Assembly (NCBI GenBank): GCA_934229625.1 | Contig: CAKQDU010000001.1 | Location: 241,598-305,597 of the forward strand | DNA: 64,000 nt | Source: an uncultured Alphaproteobacteria bacterium | GTDB taxonomy: Bacteria; Pseudomonadota; Alphaproteobacteria; RF32; CAG-239 | Direction: 5' to 3' | In this document: positions 34,259 to 42,666 of the stretch, one piece after another | Numbering within the stretch: position 1 is the stretch's first letter | How the letters are laid out: each line of letters begins with the position of its first letter | Position numbers and translations under genes: made by a program | The notes under the pieces: model-generated | Told to the model about the DNA's origin: nothing | Databases searched by the model: none | Seen by the model: the letters and a program-made list of their open reading frames with translations, nothing else

Positions 34259-34600
34259 ATGAAAAAGATTGCTTTGTTGTGCCTTTTGAGTCTTACCAGT
34301 TGTGAAACCTATGTACCGGCGCAAGATGTGTATTACACTTCCGCCACCAACGCGGTTTATACACCCCCTGCAACATATATTCAGCCCGCTGCCGAAACCA
34401 CGGTTTATACGACAACTCAGCCGCAGACAATCTATATTACAGAGCAACCGGCAACTTCTGTGATTTATGTTGAAGAGCCTGTTTATTATCACCCTGCTCC
34501 AATACCCGCGCCGCGACCATATTTTCCGCATCATCATTTTGAGCCGACTCCGCCGCCACACTTCAGACCTGCTCCACCTCGTCCTCCATACCACCGCTAA
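34259..34600 (+). CDS. Small proline/tyrosine-rich lipoprotein
   Basis: 113 residues. The signal peptide MKKIALLCLLSLTSC gives a clear lipobox (LTSC, Cys15). The mature part is low complexity: Thr/Val/Tyr-rich strands (TVYTTTQPQTIYITEQPA) followed by a proline-rich, histidine-containing tail (PPPHFRPAPPRPP). It is therefore exported and lipid anchored, probably in the outer membrane. AAAGGA precedes the ATG. It ends four bases before the end of the convergent spanin-like gene. Function unknown. Confidence 0.75.
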   Translation: MKKIALLCLLSLTSCETYVPAQDVYYTSATNAVYTPPATYIQPAAETTVYTTTQPQTIYITEQPATSVIYVEEPVYYHPAPIPAPRPYFPHHHFEPTPPPHFRPAPPRPPYHR

Positions 34601-34603
34601 TTC

Positions 34604-34774
34604 TCAACGAACATATTGCGCCTCGTCCAAACGAATCAAACACTCTAGCGCATCGCCATAAGTCACAACCTCTTGCCGGCAATATATAATATTGTTCATC
34701 TCAGAAACCGTTGCTTTTTGTTCCGCGCACGATGTTAAGATAAGCACCTGAAATAGGCTTATGATAGCAATCAT
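34604..34774 (-). CDS. Rz1-like outer-membrane lipoprotein (o-spanin candidate) overlapping Rz-like gene
   Basis: 56 residues from ATG 34774 in a different frame from the gene at 34701. MIAIISLFQVLILTSC is a lipoprotein signal with Cys16 as the lipidation site. The mature part (41 residues) contains VVTYGDALECLIRLDEAQ, similar in layout to the NGD-A...C/LD region of phage Rz1/LysC o-spanins. The start lies inside the Rz-like gene and the end extends 97 bases beyond it. This nested or overlapping layout is the hallmark of two-component spanins. The ribosome site is weak, as is common when Rz1 is translationally coupled. No proline-rich stretch is present. Confidence 0.62.
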   Translation of the reverse strand: MIAIISLFQVLILTSCAEQKATVSEMNNIIYCRQEVVTYGDALECLIRLDEAQYVR

Positions 34775-35000
34775 CTTTGTTTTGTTGAGCCTGATATTTA
34801 AGTTTGGCAATTTGCCGACCGGCATATTGTTGTTTAGCATTAAATTCCCCTATTTTTTTGATTAAATTATCTTGATTTTGTTGCAAAATTTTATTTTGCA
34901 GCCGCAGCTGCTGATTTTTTTCTTCAATCTGACGCAAAGAAAAATGCTGCCAGAAAGCATAACTTGCCAGCAGCATACATAATATTGCTGTATACTTCAT
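34701..35000 (-). CDS. Rz-like inner-membrane protein (i-spanin candidate)
   Basis: 99 residues, CGGAG before the ATG. One N-terminal membrane segment (about 4-18) is followed by a coiled coil rich in Gln/Asn/Lys (EEKNQQLRLQNKILQQNQDNL) and a short tail with a single Cys (NKDDCYHKPISGAYL). This is the i-spanin architecture. In phages the pair spans the periplasm and fuses the two membranes at the last step of lysis. No endolysin, holin or structural phage genes are visible, so this is either a prophage relic or a domesticated pair. Confidence 0.65.
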   Translation of the reverse strand: MKYTAILCMLLASYAFWQHFSLRQIEEKNQQLRLQNKILQQNQDNLIKKIGEFNAKQQYAGRQIAKLKYQAQQNKDDCYHKPISGAYLNIVRGTKSNGF

Positions 35001-35040
35001 ATTTTCTCCGTTAGTTGGCTGAGATATAAATTCATGATAT

Positions 35041-35072
35041 AAAAAAGAGTGTTTCAGTTTTTGAAGACACTC
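35041..35072 (-). terminator. Intrinsic terminator upstream of the Rz-like gene
   Basis: GAGTGT/ACACTC with an adjoining TTC/GAA extension and a T run on the minus strand, ending 41 bases before the Rz-like ATG. It may close a small RNA or attenuate the spanin transcript. Confidence 0.6.
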
Positions 35073-35290
35073 CTACATCATGTTGTTATTAAACATATCT
35101 GGGTAACATATGTCAAATATTTAAAAAAATATCAAGTTAAATCAATGTGATAAATTATATGATTTTTTACTTTACATTTTTAGAAAATGAATCTATATTT
35201 TAATTGTCTTATTATTTTTATGCTAATTTTTATAAATTATAAAAAGACAAAGAGTTAATTCACATGTTTAACAATTTAAATCTTACAGTT

Positions 35291-35329
35291 ATGAAAACGT
35301 TAGTTTTTATCGAGAAAATCGAATTTTAA
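35291..35329 (+). CDS. Possible micro-ORF 1 (12 residues)
   Basis: MKTLVFIEKIEF then TAA. Follows repeat copy 1. It aligns with micro-ORF 2 codon by codon with conservative changes (K/R, L/V, V/I, I/V, E/D). No Shine-Dalgarno sequence is visible. Confidence 0.35.
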   Translation: MKTLVFIEKIEF

Positions 35330-35375
35330 CAGTGTGTACATCTTTTATTGTTTAACAATTTAAAATTTTACGATT

Positions 35376-35414
35376 ATGAGAACAGTAATTTTTATCAATG
35401 AAGTTGATGAGTAG
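35376..35414 (+). CDS. Possible micro-ORF 2 (12 residues)
   Basis: MRTVIFINEVDE then TAG. Follows repeat copy 2, same length as micro-ORF 1. The third position changes and the conservative replacements hint at selection on the peptide. Confidence 0.35.
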   Translation: MRTVIFINEVDE

Positions 35415-35466
35415 TTTTTAGATGCTCCGCTTTTTTTATTGTTTAACAATTTAAAATTTTACGACT

Positions 35467-35514
35467 ATGTTGATTACGATTGTTGTAAACGGTGTGTTGA
35501 TTTTTGCACTGTAA
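35467..35514 (+). CDS. Possible micro-ORF 3 (15 residues)
   Basis: MLITIVVNGVLIFAL then TAA. Follows repeat copy 3. More hydrophobic and longer than the other two. An AT-rich terminator-like hairpin follows. Confidence 0.3.
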   Translation: MLITIVVNGVLIFAL

Positions 35515-35519
35515 ACGGT

Positions 35520-35542
35520 ATTTGATTTTTATCAAATTTTTT
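35520..35542 (+). terminator. AT-rich terminator-like hairpin after the micro-ORF array
   Basis: ATTTGAT/ATCAAAT stem with a four-base loop and six T residues. The stem is weak because it has almost no GC pairs. Confidence 0.45.
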
Positions 35543-35575
35543 GGTTTGAATTGAACTCAGACTTATGTCTTATAA

Positions 35576-35620
35576 TAAAAAAAACAGCACATTGGTTTTG
35601 TTTACCATGTGCTGTTTTTT
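35576..35620 (-). terminator. Terminator after fmt, probably bidirectional
   Basis: AAACAGCACA/TGTGCTGTTT stem with A and T runs on both sides, 15 bases past the fmt stop codon. Confidence 0.85.
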
Positions 35621-35634
35621 TATTGTTTTAGCAA

Positions 35635-36546
35635 TTATTCCGCTTTTGAATTTTCAGCAAAGTGAAAACCGCGCAGCAATTCGCCTATGGTCATAAGCTT
35701 TTTGCCCTGCCGCTGGATTTGCGTGATATTCAAGGCACCGTCAGCGCATGCAATCAGCAAACTGTTATTATCTTGAATAATTGTTCCGGCAGAAGCATAT
35801 TTTTCCACCTTATGCGCTTCCAAAACCTTAAATCTTTCTCCGGAATATTCAAAAAACATCGCCGGATACGGATTAAACGCGCGAATCTTGCGGCACAAAA
35901 CTTCAGCTTTCTGATTAAAATCCAGTTTGCATTCCGCTTTATCTATTTTTGCGGCATAGCACGCTCCATCCTGAGGTTGCGGCTGAGGAACAAAACTTTT
36001 GATATCCGCCAAAACACGAGAAATCAAATCTGCGCCCTGCAAAGCCAGCTTATCATGCAATTCGCCTCCGGTTGTTGTTGATGATATTTCAACCTCGCCT
36101 TTCAGCAACATATCCCCTGTGTCCAATCCCTCGGCAACCTGCATAATGGTTACTCCGCTTTTAGCATCACCGGCCTCGACAGCACGCTGTATCGGAGCAG
36201 CTCCGCGCCATCTCGGAAGCAGGGACGCATGCAGATTCAAACATCCAAACGGATACGCCTCTAATATTGGCAGTGGAAGAAGCAAACCATACGCTGCAAC
36301 CACCGCAATATCGGCTTTCAGCTCCGTAAATTTACGCTGTTCTTCTGAATTGCGCAATGTTTTAGGGGTACGTACTTCAATGCCGTTAGCCTCAGCCACC
36401 AGATGCACAGGTGTTTTATTCAGTTTATTTCCACGTCCCGAAAATTTTGGCTCTCGGGTATATACGCAAACAACATCATGCTCTTTTATCAGTCTTTCAA
36501 GAGCCGGCACGGCAAAGTCCGGCGTCCCCATAAACACCACTTTCAT
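35635..36546 (-). CDS. fmt: Methionyl-tRNA formyltransferase
   Basis: 303 residues. MKVVFMGTPDFAVPALE at the start, then LNLHASLLPRWRGAAPIQRA with the formyl-transfer His and the SLLPRWRG loop, and GDTGDMLL-type segment (AEGLDTGDM). These are the 10-formyltetrahydrofolate-binding and catalytic elements of Fmt. The C-terminal OB-like domain follows. It formylates initiator Met-tRNA. The ATG overlaps the ppiD stop codon (ATGA), so the two genes are translationally coupled. That pairing with ppiD instead of def is unusual. Confidence 0.96.
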   Translation of the reverse strand: MKVVFMGTPDFAVPALERLIKEHDVVCVYTREPKFSGRGNKLNKTPVHLVAEANGIEVRTPKTLRNSEEQRKFTELKADIAVVAAYGLLLPLPILEAYPFGCLNLHASLLPRWRGAAPIQRAVEAGDAKSGVTIMQVAEGLDTGDMLLKGEVEISSTTTGGELHDKLALQGADLISRVLADIKSFVPQPQPQDGACYAAKIDKAECKLDFNQKAEVLCRKIRAFNPYPAMFFEYSGERFKVLEAHKVEKYASAGTIIQDNNSLLIACADGALNITQIQRQGKKLMTIGELLRGFHFAENSKAE

Positions 36547-38417
36547 CAGTCGTTAATTCCCATACGTCCGTAGTTTACTTCCACTTTATAATCTTTAGCA
36601 TATCCGCGCAGCATAGCATCAGACAATTCCTTAGTCATTTCAGCCTGTAAAGCCTGTTTTAAAAAGTCTTTATCCTCTTTTGTCAGAGATTTTGAATCGT
36701 CATAAACTTCATTAGTTTCGGCAATAACAAAATCATCTCCGCGCTGCAATACCTTAGCTTCATTTTTGTCGGCAGAAAACAGTATTTTCATTTCATCAAA
36801 ATTCAGGTCGGCAAAAGTTTCTCCGCGAGTAATAGGCATAGTTTTCATAACCGAAAGATTATAGCGTTTTGCAACTTCGTTAATAGAATCTCCGGCTTCC
36901 AAATCATGATTGATATTGTCAGACAATTCCTGAGTTACCGAAACTTTTTCGCTGTCTTTCCATAATTTGGTTATTTTTGCGATTACTTCATTTTCAGGCT
37001 GAATATAGGATTCGTGAATTTTTTCAACTTCCACGGCAAGCAGACCATCATCGCCTTCAATAGTCTGGCTAACCTCACCGGCATTATATGAAAAAGCGGC
37101 ATCCAGAACATCTTTATTTTTAAGCAATTCTACGGTATCTGCTTTTACCGCATCGGAATTTCCGTCTTCAGACAAATTTTTTACATCAATCAGACTTGTT
37201 CCAAAAGTTTCGGCAATCTCTTTTAGAGAAGTTCCGGCACCGAGTTTATCTTCCAATTCCGTCATCAATTCATAGCTGCCGTCATAAGCGCGTTCTTCCT
37301 GAATAATTTTCTTAATCTGAGCCTCGGATTGAGTGCGCGGCATAATTTTTTCAGGAACAATTTCCGTTACTTTCAAAATTTGCCAACTACCGTTAATTTT
37401 TTCCGGTTTAGACGTTTGTCCCTTTGCCAAAGAAAATACAACATCTGCCAACTCATCCGATAAATCTGATTTAGCAACTGCACCAAAATCAGTATCTTCC
37501 GAACTCTGTCCGTTTTCTTTAGCAACAGCCATAAAATCTTTAGCTGCCAGCTCGGATTCGGCTTTTTTTGCATCTTCTTCATTTTCAAAGACCAGCTGTA
37601 AAACATGACGTTTTTCAGGCTGTTCAAAATCCTCTATATGTTCTTTATAATAAGTATTTATTTCATCTTCTGAAACAGTTATGCTTTTTTCAATGGTTTC
37701 CAAAGGTAAAAACAGAATTTTCACATCTCTTTTTTCAGGAATACGAAATTCCTCATTAAAATCTTCATAATATTGGTCAAGTTCTTCTCTGCTTGGCTGA
37801 CGCTCTATTTTTGCCTCATTTGCAACAAGTTTGATATATTTAAATGTCCGGCGCTGTCCCAAAACCTTTTGCATTTGACTCTGTAAAATTTGCGGAACAT
37901 TAAAACCGGCCACCTGAGTTTCAATCAAAATTTTGCGGCCGACATTGCGTTTTATTTCTGCAACCAAATCTTGTTCAGACAAATTGCTATTTTTTAAATA
38001 CCACTTATACAATTCACGGTCAAATTTGCCATTGTTCAAAAATTGCGGTGAAACCTGAATAATTTGACTTATCAGACTGTCAGAAACATCAACATTATAT
38101 TTTTTCATAGTATTTTCCAACAACAGGTCATCCAATTTCATTTTAGCTAATTCCGCAGAAATTTCAGCTTTACGAGCCTCTGCTTCTTCGGGGTTCATGG
38201 CATCTGCGTCTTTTAGCTTAGCCAATTCTTTTTGCAGCAGATAATTAAATTCACTTTGGCTGATTTCAAAATTATCAACCTTAATCACAGGTTTATTGCT
38301 ATTTGCGGAGTTGATATAACCCGAAACTCCGAACAAAGACATAAAACTCAACGCTGTTATCGTCAAAATTATTTTCGTAAACAGACTGTTGTGCATTTTT
38401 GAAAACGTACTAATCAT
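36546..38417 (-). CDS. ppiD: PpiD-like periplasmic chaperone with parvulin domain
   Basis: 623 residues. A short cytoplasmic N-terminus, one membrane span (about 14-33), then a SurA_N-type chaperone region (INSANSNKPVIKVDNFEISQSEF onward). A parvulin-like PPIase region lies around 260-350 (EKRHVLQLVFENEEDA..., DFGAVAKSDLSDELADVVFSL). The parvulin signature is weak, so isomerase activity is uncertain. PpiD acts at the exit of SecYEG and pairs functionally with YfgM, which is also in this window. It lies next to tpiA-secG, the arrangement usual for alphaproteobacteria. Confidence 0.88.
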   Translation of the reverse strand: MISTFSKMHNSLFTKIILTITALSFMSLFGVSGYINSANSNKPVIKVDNFEISQSEFNYLLQKELAKLKDADAMNPEEAEARKAEISAELAKMKLDDLLLENTMKKYNVDVSDSLISQIIQVSPQFLNNGKFDRELYKWYLKNSNLSEQDLVAEIKRNVGRKILIETQVAGFNVPQILQSQMQKVLGQRRTFKYIKLVANEAKIERQPSREELDQYYEDFNEEFRIPEKRDVKILFLPLETIEKSITVSEDEINTYYKEHIEDFEQPEKRHVLQLVFENEEDAKKAESELAAKDFMAVAKENGQSSEDTDFGAVAKSDLSDELADVVFSLAKGQTSKPEKINGSWQILKVTEIVPEKIMPRTQSEAQIKKIIQEERAYDGSYELMTELEDKLGAGTSLKEIAETFGTSLIDVKNLSEDGNSDAVKADTVELLKNKDVLDAAFSYNAGEVSQTIEGDDGLLAVEVEKIHESYIQPENEVIAKITKLWKDSEKVSVTQELSDNINHDLEAGDSINEVAKRYNLSVMKTMPITRGETFADLNFDEMKILFSADKNEAKVLQRGDDFVIAETNEVYDDSKSLTKEDKDFLKQALQAEMTKELSDAMLRGYAKDYKVEVNYGRMGIND

Positions 38418-38603
38418 TTTTTTTCCTATAAAAAAGTTAAGTTTTCGCTCATTATAAGTAAATAAAATATTTATGCAATTTTTAAAATTAAATTATGCAA
38501 CATAATAAAATAGTGTCTAATTTGCTTTTTTTACTGGAAAAAAATTTTTTACTGTGATACAAAATGTCCAGTTTTAAACAAATTTTGTTATAAGGATAAA
38601 AAA

Positions 38604-39365
38604 ATGGCCAGAAAAAAACTGATTGCCGGCAACTGGAAAATGAACTGCCTTTTAGAAGAAGGCACACAGCTTGCCAAAGACATTGCCGCACAAGTTAAAG
38701 AAAACAAGTTTGATTGCGACTTTTTGATTTGCCCTCCGTTTACATTGTTGGGTTTTATAAAAAAATGCCTGCGCGGAACTAAAATCGCTTTAGGCGCACA
38801 AGATGTTCATTTTGCCGAAAAAGGCGCTCACACAGGCGATATCAGTCCGCTTATGCTGGCAGATTTAGGTTGCTCTTATGCCATTATCGGTCACTCTGAA
38901 AGACGCGTTGACCATTTTGAATCTAATGAACTTATCAATAAAAAAGCCGTAGCTGCACACGCTGCAGGCTTAAATGTGGTTATTTGCATCGGCGAAACAG
39001 GCGAAGAACGTGACGAAGGCAAAACAATCAAAGTTTGTCAGGATGAAATTTTCGGCTCTGTTCCGGATAATGTAAATGCTAAAAACACCATAATTGCTTA
39101 TGAACCGATTTGGGCAATCGGCACCGGCAAAACTCCGACAGCCGCCGATGTTGAAGAAGTTCACGCTGCTATCCGCAAAGCTCTGGCTAAAAAACTTGGT
39201 AAAGCCACTGCCAATAAAATGCGCATTTTGTACGGCGGCTCGGTTAAACCGTCTAACGCAGCCGAACTACTGGCTTTGCCTGATGTTGACGGAGCTTTAA
39301 TCGGCGGCGCCAGCCTAAAAGCCGAAGATTTCATTAACATTGCTAAAAACGCTTGTTCAAAATAA
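38604..39365 (+). CDS. tpiA: Triosephosphate isomerase
   Basis: 253 residues. GNWKMN at the start, IIGHSERR with the catalytic His, and AYEPIWAIGTGKTPT with the catalytic Glu, then YGGSVKPSNA with the phosphate loop. The enzyme interconverts dihydroxyacetone phosphate and glyceraldehyde 3-phosphate. AAGGA precedes the ATG. It is divergent from ppiD and followed by secG after 17 bases. Confidence 0.97.
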   Translation: MARKKLIAGNWKMNCLLEEGTQLAKDIAAQVKENKFDCDFLICPPFTLLGFIKKCLRGTKIALGAQDVHFAEKGAHTGDISPLMLADLGCSYAIIGHSERRVDHFESNELINKKAVAAHAAGLNVVICIGETGEERDEGKTIKVCQDEIFGSVPDNVNAKNTIIAYEPIWAIGTGKTPTAADVEEVHAAIRKALAKKLGKATANKMRILYGGSVKPSNAAELLALPDVDGALIGGASLKAEDFINIAKNACSK

Positions 39366-39382
39366 TGATGAAAGGATAAAAA

Positions 39383-39742
39383 ATGGGTTCTGTTTTATTA
39401 GTTTTACAGTTAGTTGTTGCCATTTTTTTGGTGGTAGTTATTTTAATGCAGCGTTCCAATGGCGGCGCTTTAAGCGGCTTAGGCGGAGATAATGGCGTAG
39501 GCAGCATTTTAAGCGCTCGCGGCAAAGGTAATATTTTAACACGCATTACCGCAATTCTAGCTACATTGTTTTTTGTTTTAAGCATGGCTTTGTCTATTTA
39601 TTACAGCCGCATGGAAGTTAAATCAACGTCCATTTTGGATAAAACTTCTATGGTTCAGACAAAGCAATCTTCTGCAGCTGAAGAAAATCCGGCTCCGGCA
39701 GAAAAAGAACAAAGTGAACCTGAAGTTCCTGTAGCTGAGTAG
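39383..39742 (+). CDS. secG: Preprotein translocase subunit SecG
   Basis: 119 residues. Two spans (about 3-23 and 54-73) are separated by the conserved cytoplasmic segment LMQRSNGGALSGLGG. The C-terminal 45 residues are an acidic, Ala/Glu/Pro-rich tail typical of alphaproteobacterial SecG. It assists SecYE-dependent export. AAAGGA precedes the ATG. Confidence 0.93.
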   Translation: MGSVLLVLQLVVAIFLVVVILMQRSNGGALSGLGGDNGVGSILSARGKGNILTRITAILATLFFVLSMALSIYYSRMEVKSTSILDKTSMVQTKQSSAAEENPAPAEKEQSEPEVPVAE

Positions 39743-39767
39743 CTTTAATGAACACACAACACAACAT

Positions 39768-39796
39768 AAGGCACTTTAATCCCATAAAGTGCCTTT
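39768..39796 (+). terminator. Terminator after secG
   Basis: AAGGCACTTTA/TAAAGTGCCTT 11-base stem with a six-base loop; the following T run is short. Separates secG from pyrG. Confidence 0.75.
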
Positions 39797-39849
39797 GTCG
39801 CTTTTTTATAAAACAAATTTATTTACTAACCACTTGTAAGGAATAAATA

Positions 39850-41502
39850 ATGTCTGATATAAAAATCAACCCAAAAACAAAATTCATCTTTATAACCGGA
39901 GGCGTTGTTTCGTCTTTAGGCAAAGGATTGGCTTCGGCTTCTTTGGCAGCCATTCTGCAAGCACGCGGCTATAAAGTAAGAATGCGTAAACTTGACCCAT
40001 ATTTAAACGTTGACCCCGGAACAATGAATCCTTGCCAGCACGGAGAAGTTTTTGTAACCGACGATGGTACCGAAGCAGATTTGGATTTAGGTCACTATGA
40101 GCGTTTTTCCGGTGTTCCTGCAAAACGTACAGATAGCATAACTACCGGAAAAATTTATCAGCGTGTTATAGAAAAAGAGCGTCATGGTTTTTATCTTGGC
40201 TCTACAATTCAGGTAATTCCCCATGTTACTAACGAAATTAAAGAATTTATATTATCAGACATCAGCGATGAAGATTTTGTATTGTGCGAAATTGGCGGCA
40301 CAGTCGGCGACATAGAGGGACAGCCGTATTTAGAGACTATTCGTCAGGTTGCCTACGAGCTGGGACGCGACCGCACCATGTTTATACACGTAACTTTGCT
40401 TCCGTTTATCCCAACAGCGGGAGAACTGAAAACAAAACCGACGCAGCACTCTGTTAAACAGTTGCAGGAATATGGTATTCAGCCGGACATGATTTTGTGC
40501 CGAACACAAATGGCTATTCCCGAAAATGAAAAACGTAAATTGGCTTTATTCTGCAACATAAAAGAAGAAAACGTTATCACCGCAATGGATGCGGCAAGCA
40601 TTTATCAAGTTCCGCTCGCCTACTCTGCCGAAGGAATTGACCGCCAAGTTTGCAAACACTTTGGACTGCCCTATGACAAACCGGCAGATTTGAGCAAGTG
40701 GCAACATATTGTTGACATTCTCAAGGCGCCAGAAGGAGAAGTTCGCATTGCTGTTGTCGGCAAATATATGATGCTGCTTGAGGCTTACAAATCTCTGCAC
40801 GAGGCTCTTATTCACGGCGGCATTGCCAATAAATACAAAGTAAAAATAAAATGGGTGGACTCAGAAGAACTGGAGAAAAAATCTCCGTCAGAAATCTTAA
40901 ACGATGTAAGCGCCGTATTAGTTCCGGGCGGTTTTGGTCTGCGCGGCACTCAAGGAATGATTAACGCCATCCAATATGCCCGAGAACACAATTTACCATT
41001 TTTAGGAATTTGTTTTGGCATGCAGATGTCTGTTATTGAAACAATGCGCAATCTGTGCGGCATAAAAAACGCCAACACCACAGAATTAGACGAACATTGT
41101 GAACCTGTTATAGGTTTGATGACCGAATGGAATAAAGACGGTGCCAAACAAATTCGTCATAAAGATGGTGATTTAGGCGGCACAATGCGATTGGGCGCAT
41201 ACGACTGTATTTTAGCTCCAAATTCTAAAGCCGCACAAATTTATGGCGCAACAAAAATTTCAGAACGCCACCGCCATCGTTATGAAGTAAACATAAAATA
41301 CAAAGACATGTTGCAAAAAGCCGGTATGTCAATTGTCGGCACCTCACCGGACGGTCTGTTGCCTGAAATTGTAGAACGCCCCGACCACCCGTGGTTTATC
41401 GGCGTGCAATTTCATCCTGAATTAAAATCAAGACCATTTGCGCCGCATCCGCTGTTTGTATCATTTATTAAGGCGGCAATTGATAATTATCGTTTGGTTT
41501 AA
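39850..41502 (+). CDS. pyrG: CTP synthase
   Basis: 550 residues. The N-terminal amidoligase domain begins FIFITGGVVSSLGKGLASAS, with the ATP loop. The glutaminase domain carries LGICFGMQ with the nucleophile Cys near residue 385 and FHPEL with the His/Glu pair near the end. It aminates UTP to CTP using glutamine. Separated from secG by a terminator and 54 bases of its own leader. Confidence 0.97.
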   Translation: MSDIKINPKTKFIFITGGVVSSLGKGLASASLAAILQARGYKVRMRKLDPYLNVDPGTMNPCQHGEVFVTDDGTEADLDLGHYERFSGVPAKRTDSITTGKIYQRVIEKERHGFYLGSTIQVIPHVTNEIKEFILSDISDEDFVLCEIGGTVGDIEGQPYLETIRQVAYELGRDRTMFIHVTLLPFIPTAGELKTKPTQHSVKQLQEYGIQPDMILCRTQMAIPENEKRKLALFCNIKEENVITAMDAASIYQVPLAYSAEGIDRQVCKHFGLPYDKPADLSKWQHIVDILKAPEGEVRIAVVGKYMMLLEAYKSLHEALIHGGIANKYKVKIKWVDSEELEKKSPSEILNDVSAVLVPGGFGLRGTQGMINAIQYAREHNLPFLGICFGMQMSVIETMRNLCGIKNANTTELDEHCEPVIGLMTEWNKDGAKQIRHKDGDLGGTMRLGAYDCILAPNSKAAQIYGATKISERHRHRYEVNIKYKDMLQKAGMSIVGTSPDGLLPEIVERPDHPWFIGVQFHPELKSRPFAPHPLFVSFIKAAIDNYRLV

Positions 41503-41510
41503 TTCACCCC

Positions 41511-41549
41511 AAAAACAGGCTCTAATCTAAAAAATTTGAGCCTGTTTTT
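41511..41549 (+). terminator. Terminator after pyrG
   Basis: AAAAACAGGCTC/GAGCCTGTTTTT arms around a 15-base loop, eight bases after the stop codon. Confidence 0.88.
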
Positions 41550-41646
41550 ACATAAATACTAAAGATTTTTTTGGATATTATCAGCTATAGCCATTTATAA
41601 ATAGCAAAGTTGAGACTTTTAGTAAATCCACTAGAATTTTATCATA

Positions 41647-42249
41647 TTAAGTAACGGACAGTATCATCCGGTCTATAAAAGTGTTGCGGCTGACCCCGAA
41701 GGTTTTGGCAAGCTGAGATTTTGACAGTCCCTTGTCAAACAATTCCTTAAATTTTTTGGCGTTTTTGCTTAGCTTGAGTTTTTTTGATTCAGATGTAAAC
41801 GGACGGCCGAGTTTTTTCCCGCTTGCTTTGATGTTTGCTAAGCTGGATTTTATACGCTGAGAGATTAAATTGCGCTCTATTTCGGCGGCTAAACCAAAGG
41901 CAAAAGCCAATACTTTGCTTTGAATATCATTGCCTAAGCGGTAGTTTTCTTTAATTGCCCAGACCTGACAATTTTTGTTCAGGCAAGTTTCCAAAATTTT
42001 CATAACTTCAAGCAAAGAACGCCCTAAACGAGATATTTCGCAGGTAATCGGACATTTTGAAAAGAATAACAATAGATACGCCATTGTTTCGGTTGTTGAC
42101 AGTCCCGATAAGGATATAATATCTAAAAAAGCTAAAAAAGATTCAAACAATATGGCCTCAGCTTTGATTGAAGCCATTGCTAAAAATAAGTAACAAAAGG
42201 CAATAATTTTATATAAAATACAAATTATGCTGGATGTTAAGTTGTTCAT
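41647..42249 (-). pseudogene. Truncated serine recombinase (resolvase/invertase family)
   Basis: The C-terminal 135 residues are clearly a resolvase: EISRLGRSLLEVM, then FAFGLAAEIERNLISQRIKSSLA, GKKLGRP and a helix-turn-helix (LSKSQLAKTFGVSRNTFID). The upstream 65 codons are hydrophobic and do not contain the YxRVST catalytic-serine segment. So the N-terminus has been replaced or lost and the protein cannot recombine DNA. The opposite strand of the replaced part reads as a plausible fragment of another protein (RYAIVSVVDSP). Confidence 0.75.
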
Positions 42250-42335
42250 ATAATTCTTTAAGTTTACTAAACCGCAGTTTTTCTTCTAAAAGATAACATC
42301 TTGATTTATAAAGAAAAAATATCTGAAGTATGCTT

Positions 42336-42373
42336 AAACTAAAATGGTACAAGCGGGCGGACTCGAACCGCCT
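42336..42373. repeat. 38-bp direct repeat of tRNA-Arg 3' end (distal att site)
   Basis: Identical to 45889-45926. It includes the last 28 bases of tRNA-Arg(CCU), TGGTACAAGCGGGCGG and onward, and ten bases beyond the gene. It marks the far end of a 3.5-kb integrated segment. Confidence 0.88.
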
Positions 42374-42438
42374 TTTTAATATTTTATTGATTTTACATCA
42401 TTTTGCATTTTAAGATGTTGCGATTTCGGAGCAAATGC

Positions 42439-42471
42439 AGCACACTTTGTAGCACAGTTTGTATCACACTT
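42439..42471. repeat. Short tandem imperfect repeats next to the distal att site
   Basis: AGCACACTTTGT, AGCACAGTTTGT and ATCACACTT follow each other about 66 bases inside the island. They could be integrase arm-type sites, or the decayed end of an integrase gene. A similar GATACACCA pair occurs downstream of tRNA-Gln (about 16640-16660). Confidence 0.4.
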
Positions 42472-42666
42472 AAACTATATATTTTATAATACAAAAATTC
42501 CTATAAAATCAATTTACATTTGTCTTATAGTCATCACAAAATTTAAACACCCCAATATAATATAAACATGGAAGAAATTAGCCATTTTCTTATTATTTTA
42601 TTACTTTCCAAGTATCATCCATTATAGTATATCAATAATCATAATTTGACGATTTTATAAACAATA

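Larger units (their letters stand above)
35266..35466 (+). repeat. Three copies of an AT-rich element, each just before a short ATG frame
   Basis: Element GTTTAACAATTTAAA(A)TYTTAC starts at 35266, 35350 and 35441. In the second and third copies the core TTGTTTAACAA is a perfect dyad. An ATG follows each at a constant 25-26 bases. The spacings between copies are 84 and 91 bases. Confidence 0.7.

Noticed and set aside
34160..34594. Minus-strand frame of 144 codons opposite the small lipoprotein
   Set aside because: Antisense to a frame with a clear lipoprotein signal and ribosome site; highly basic low-complexity translation typical of a shadow.
35266..35466. Tandem AT-rich repeats considered as a CRISPR array
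   Set aside because: Only three copies, unequal spacing (84 and 91), repeats not followed by spacer-like unique sequence of constant length, and no cas genes.
41975..42193. Plus-strand frame ending in RYAIVSVVDSPDKD, resembling a penicillin-binding protein end
   Set aside because: It overlaps the recombinase remnant on the other strand, is short, has no ribosome site and the resemblance is weak. At most a fragment.
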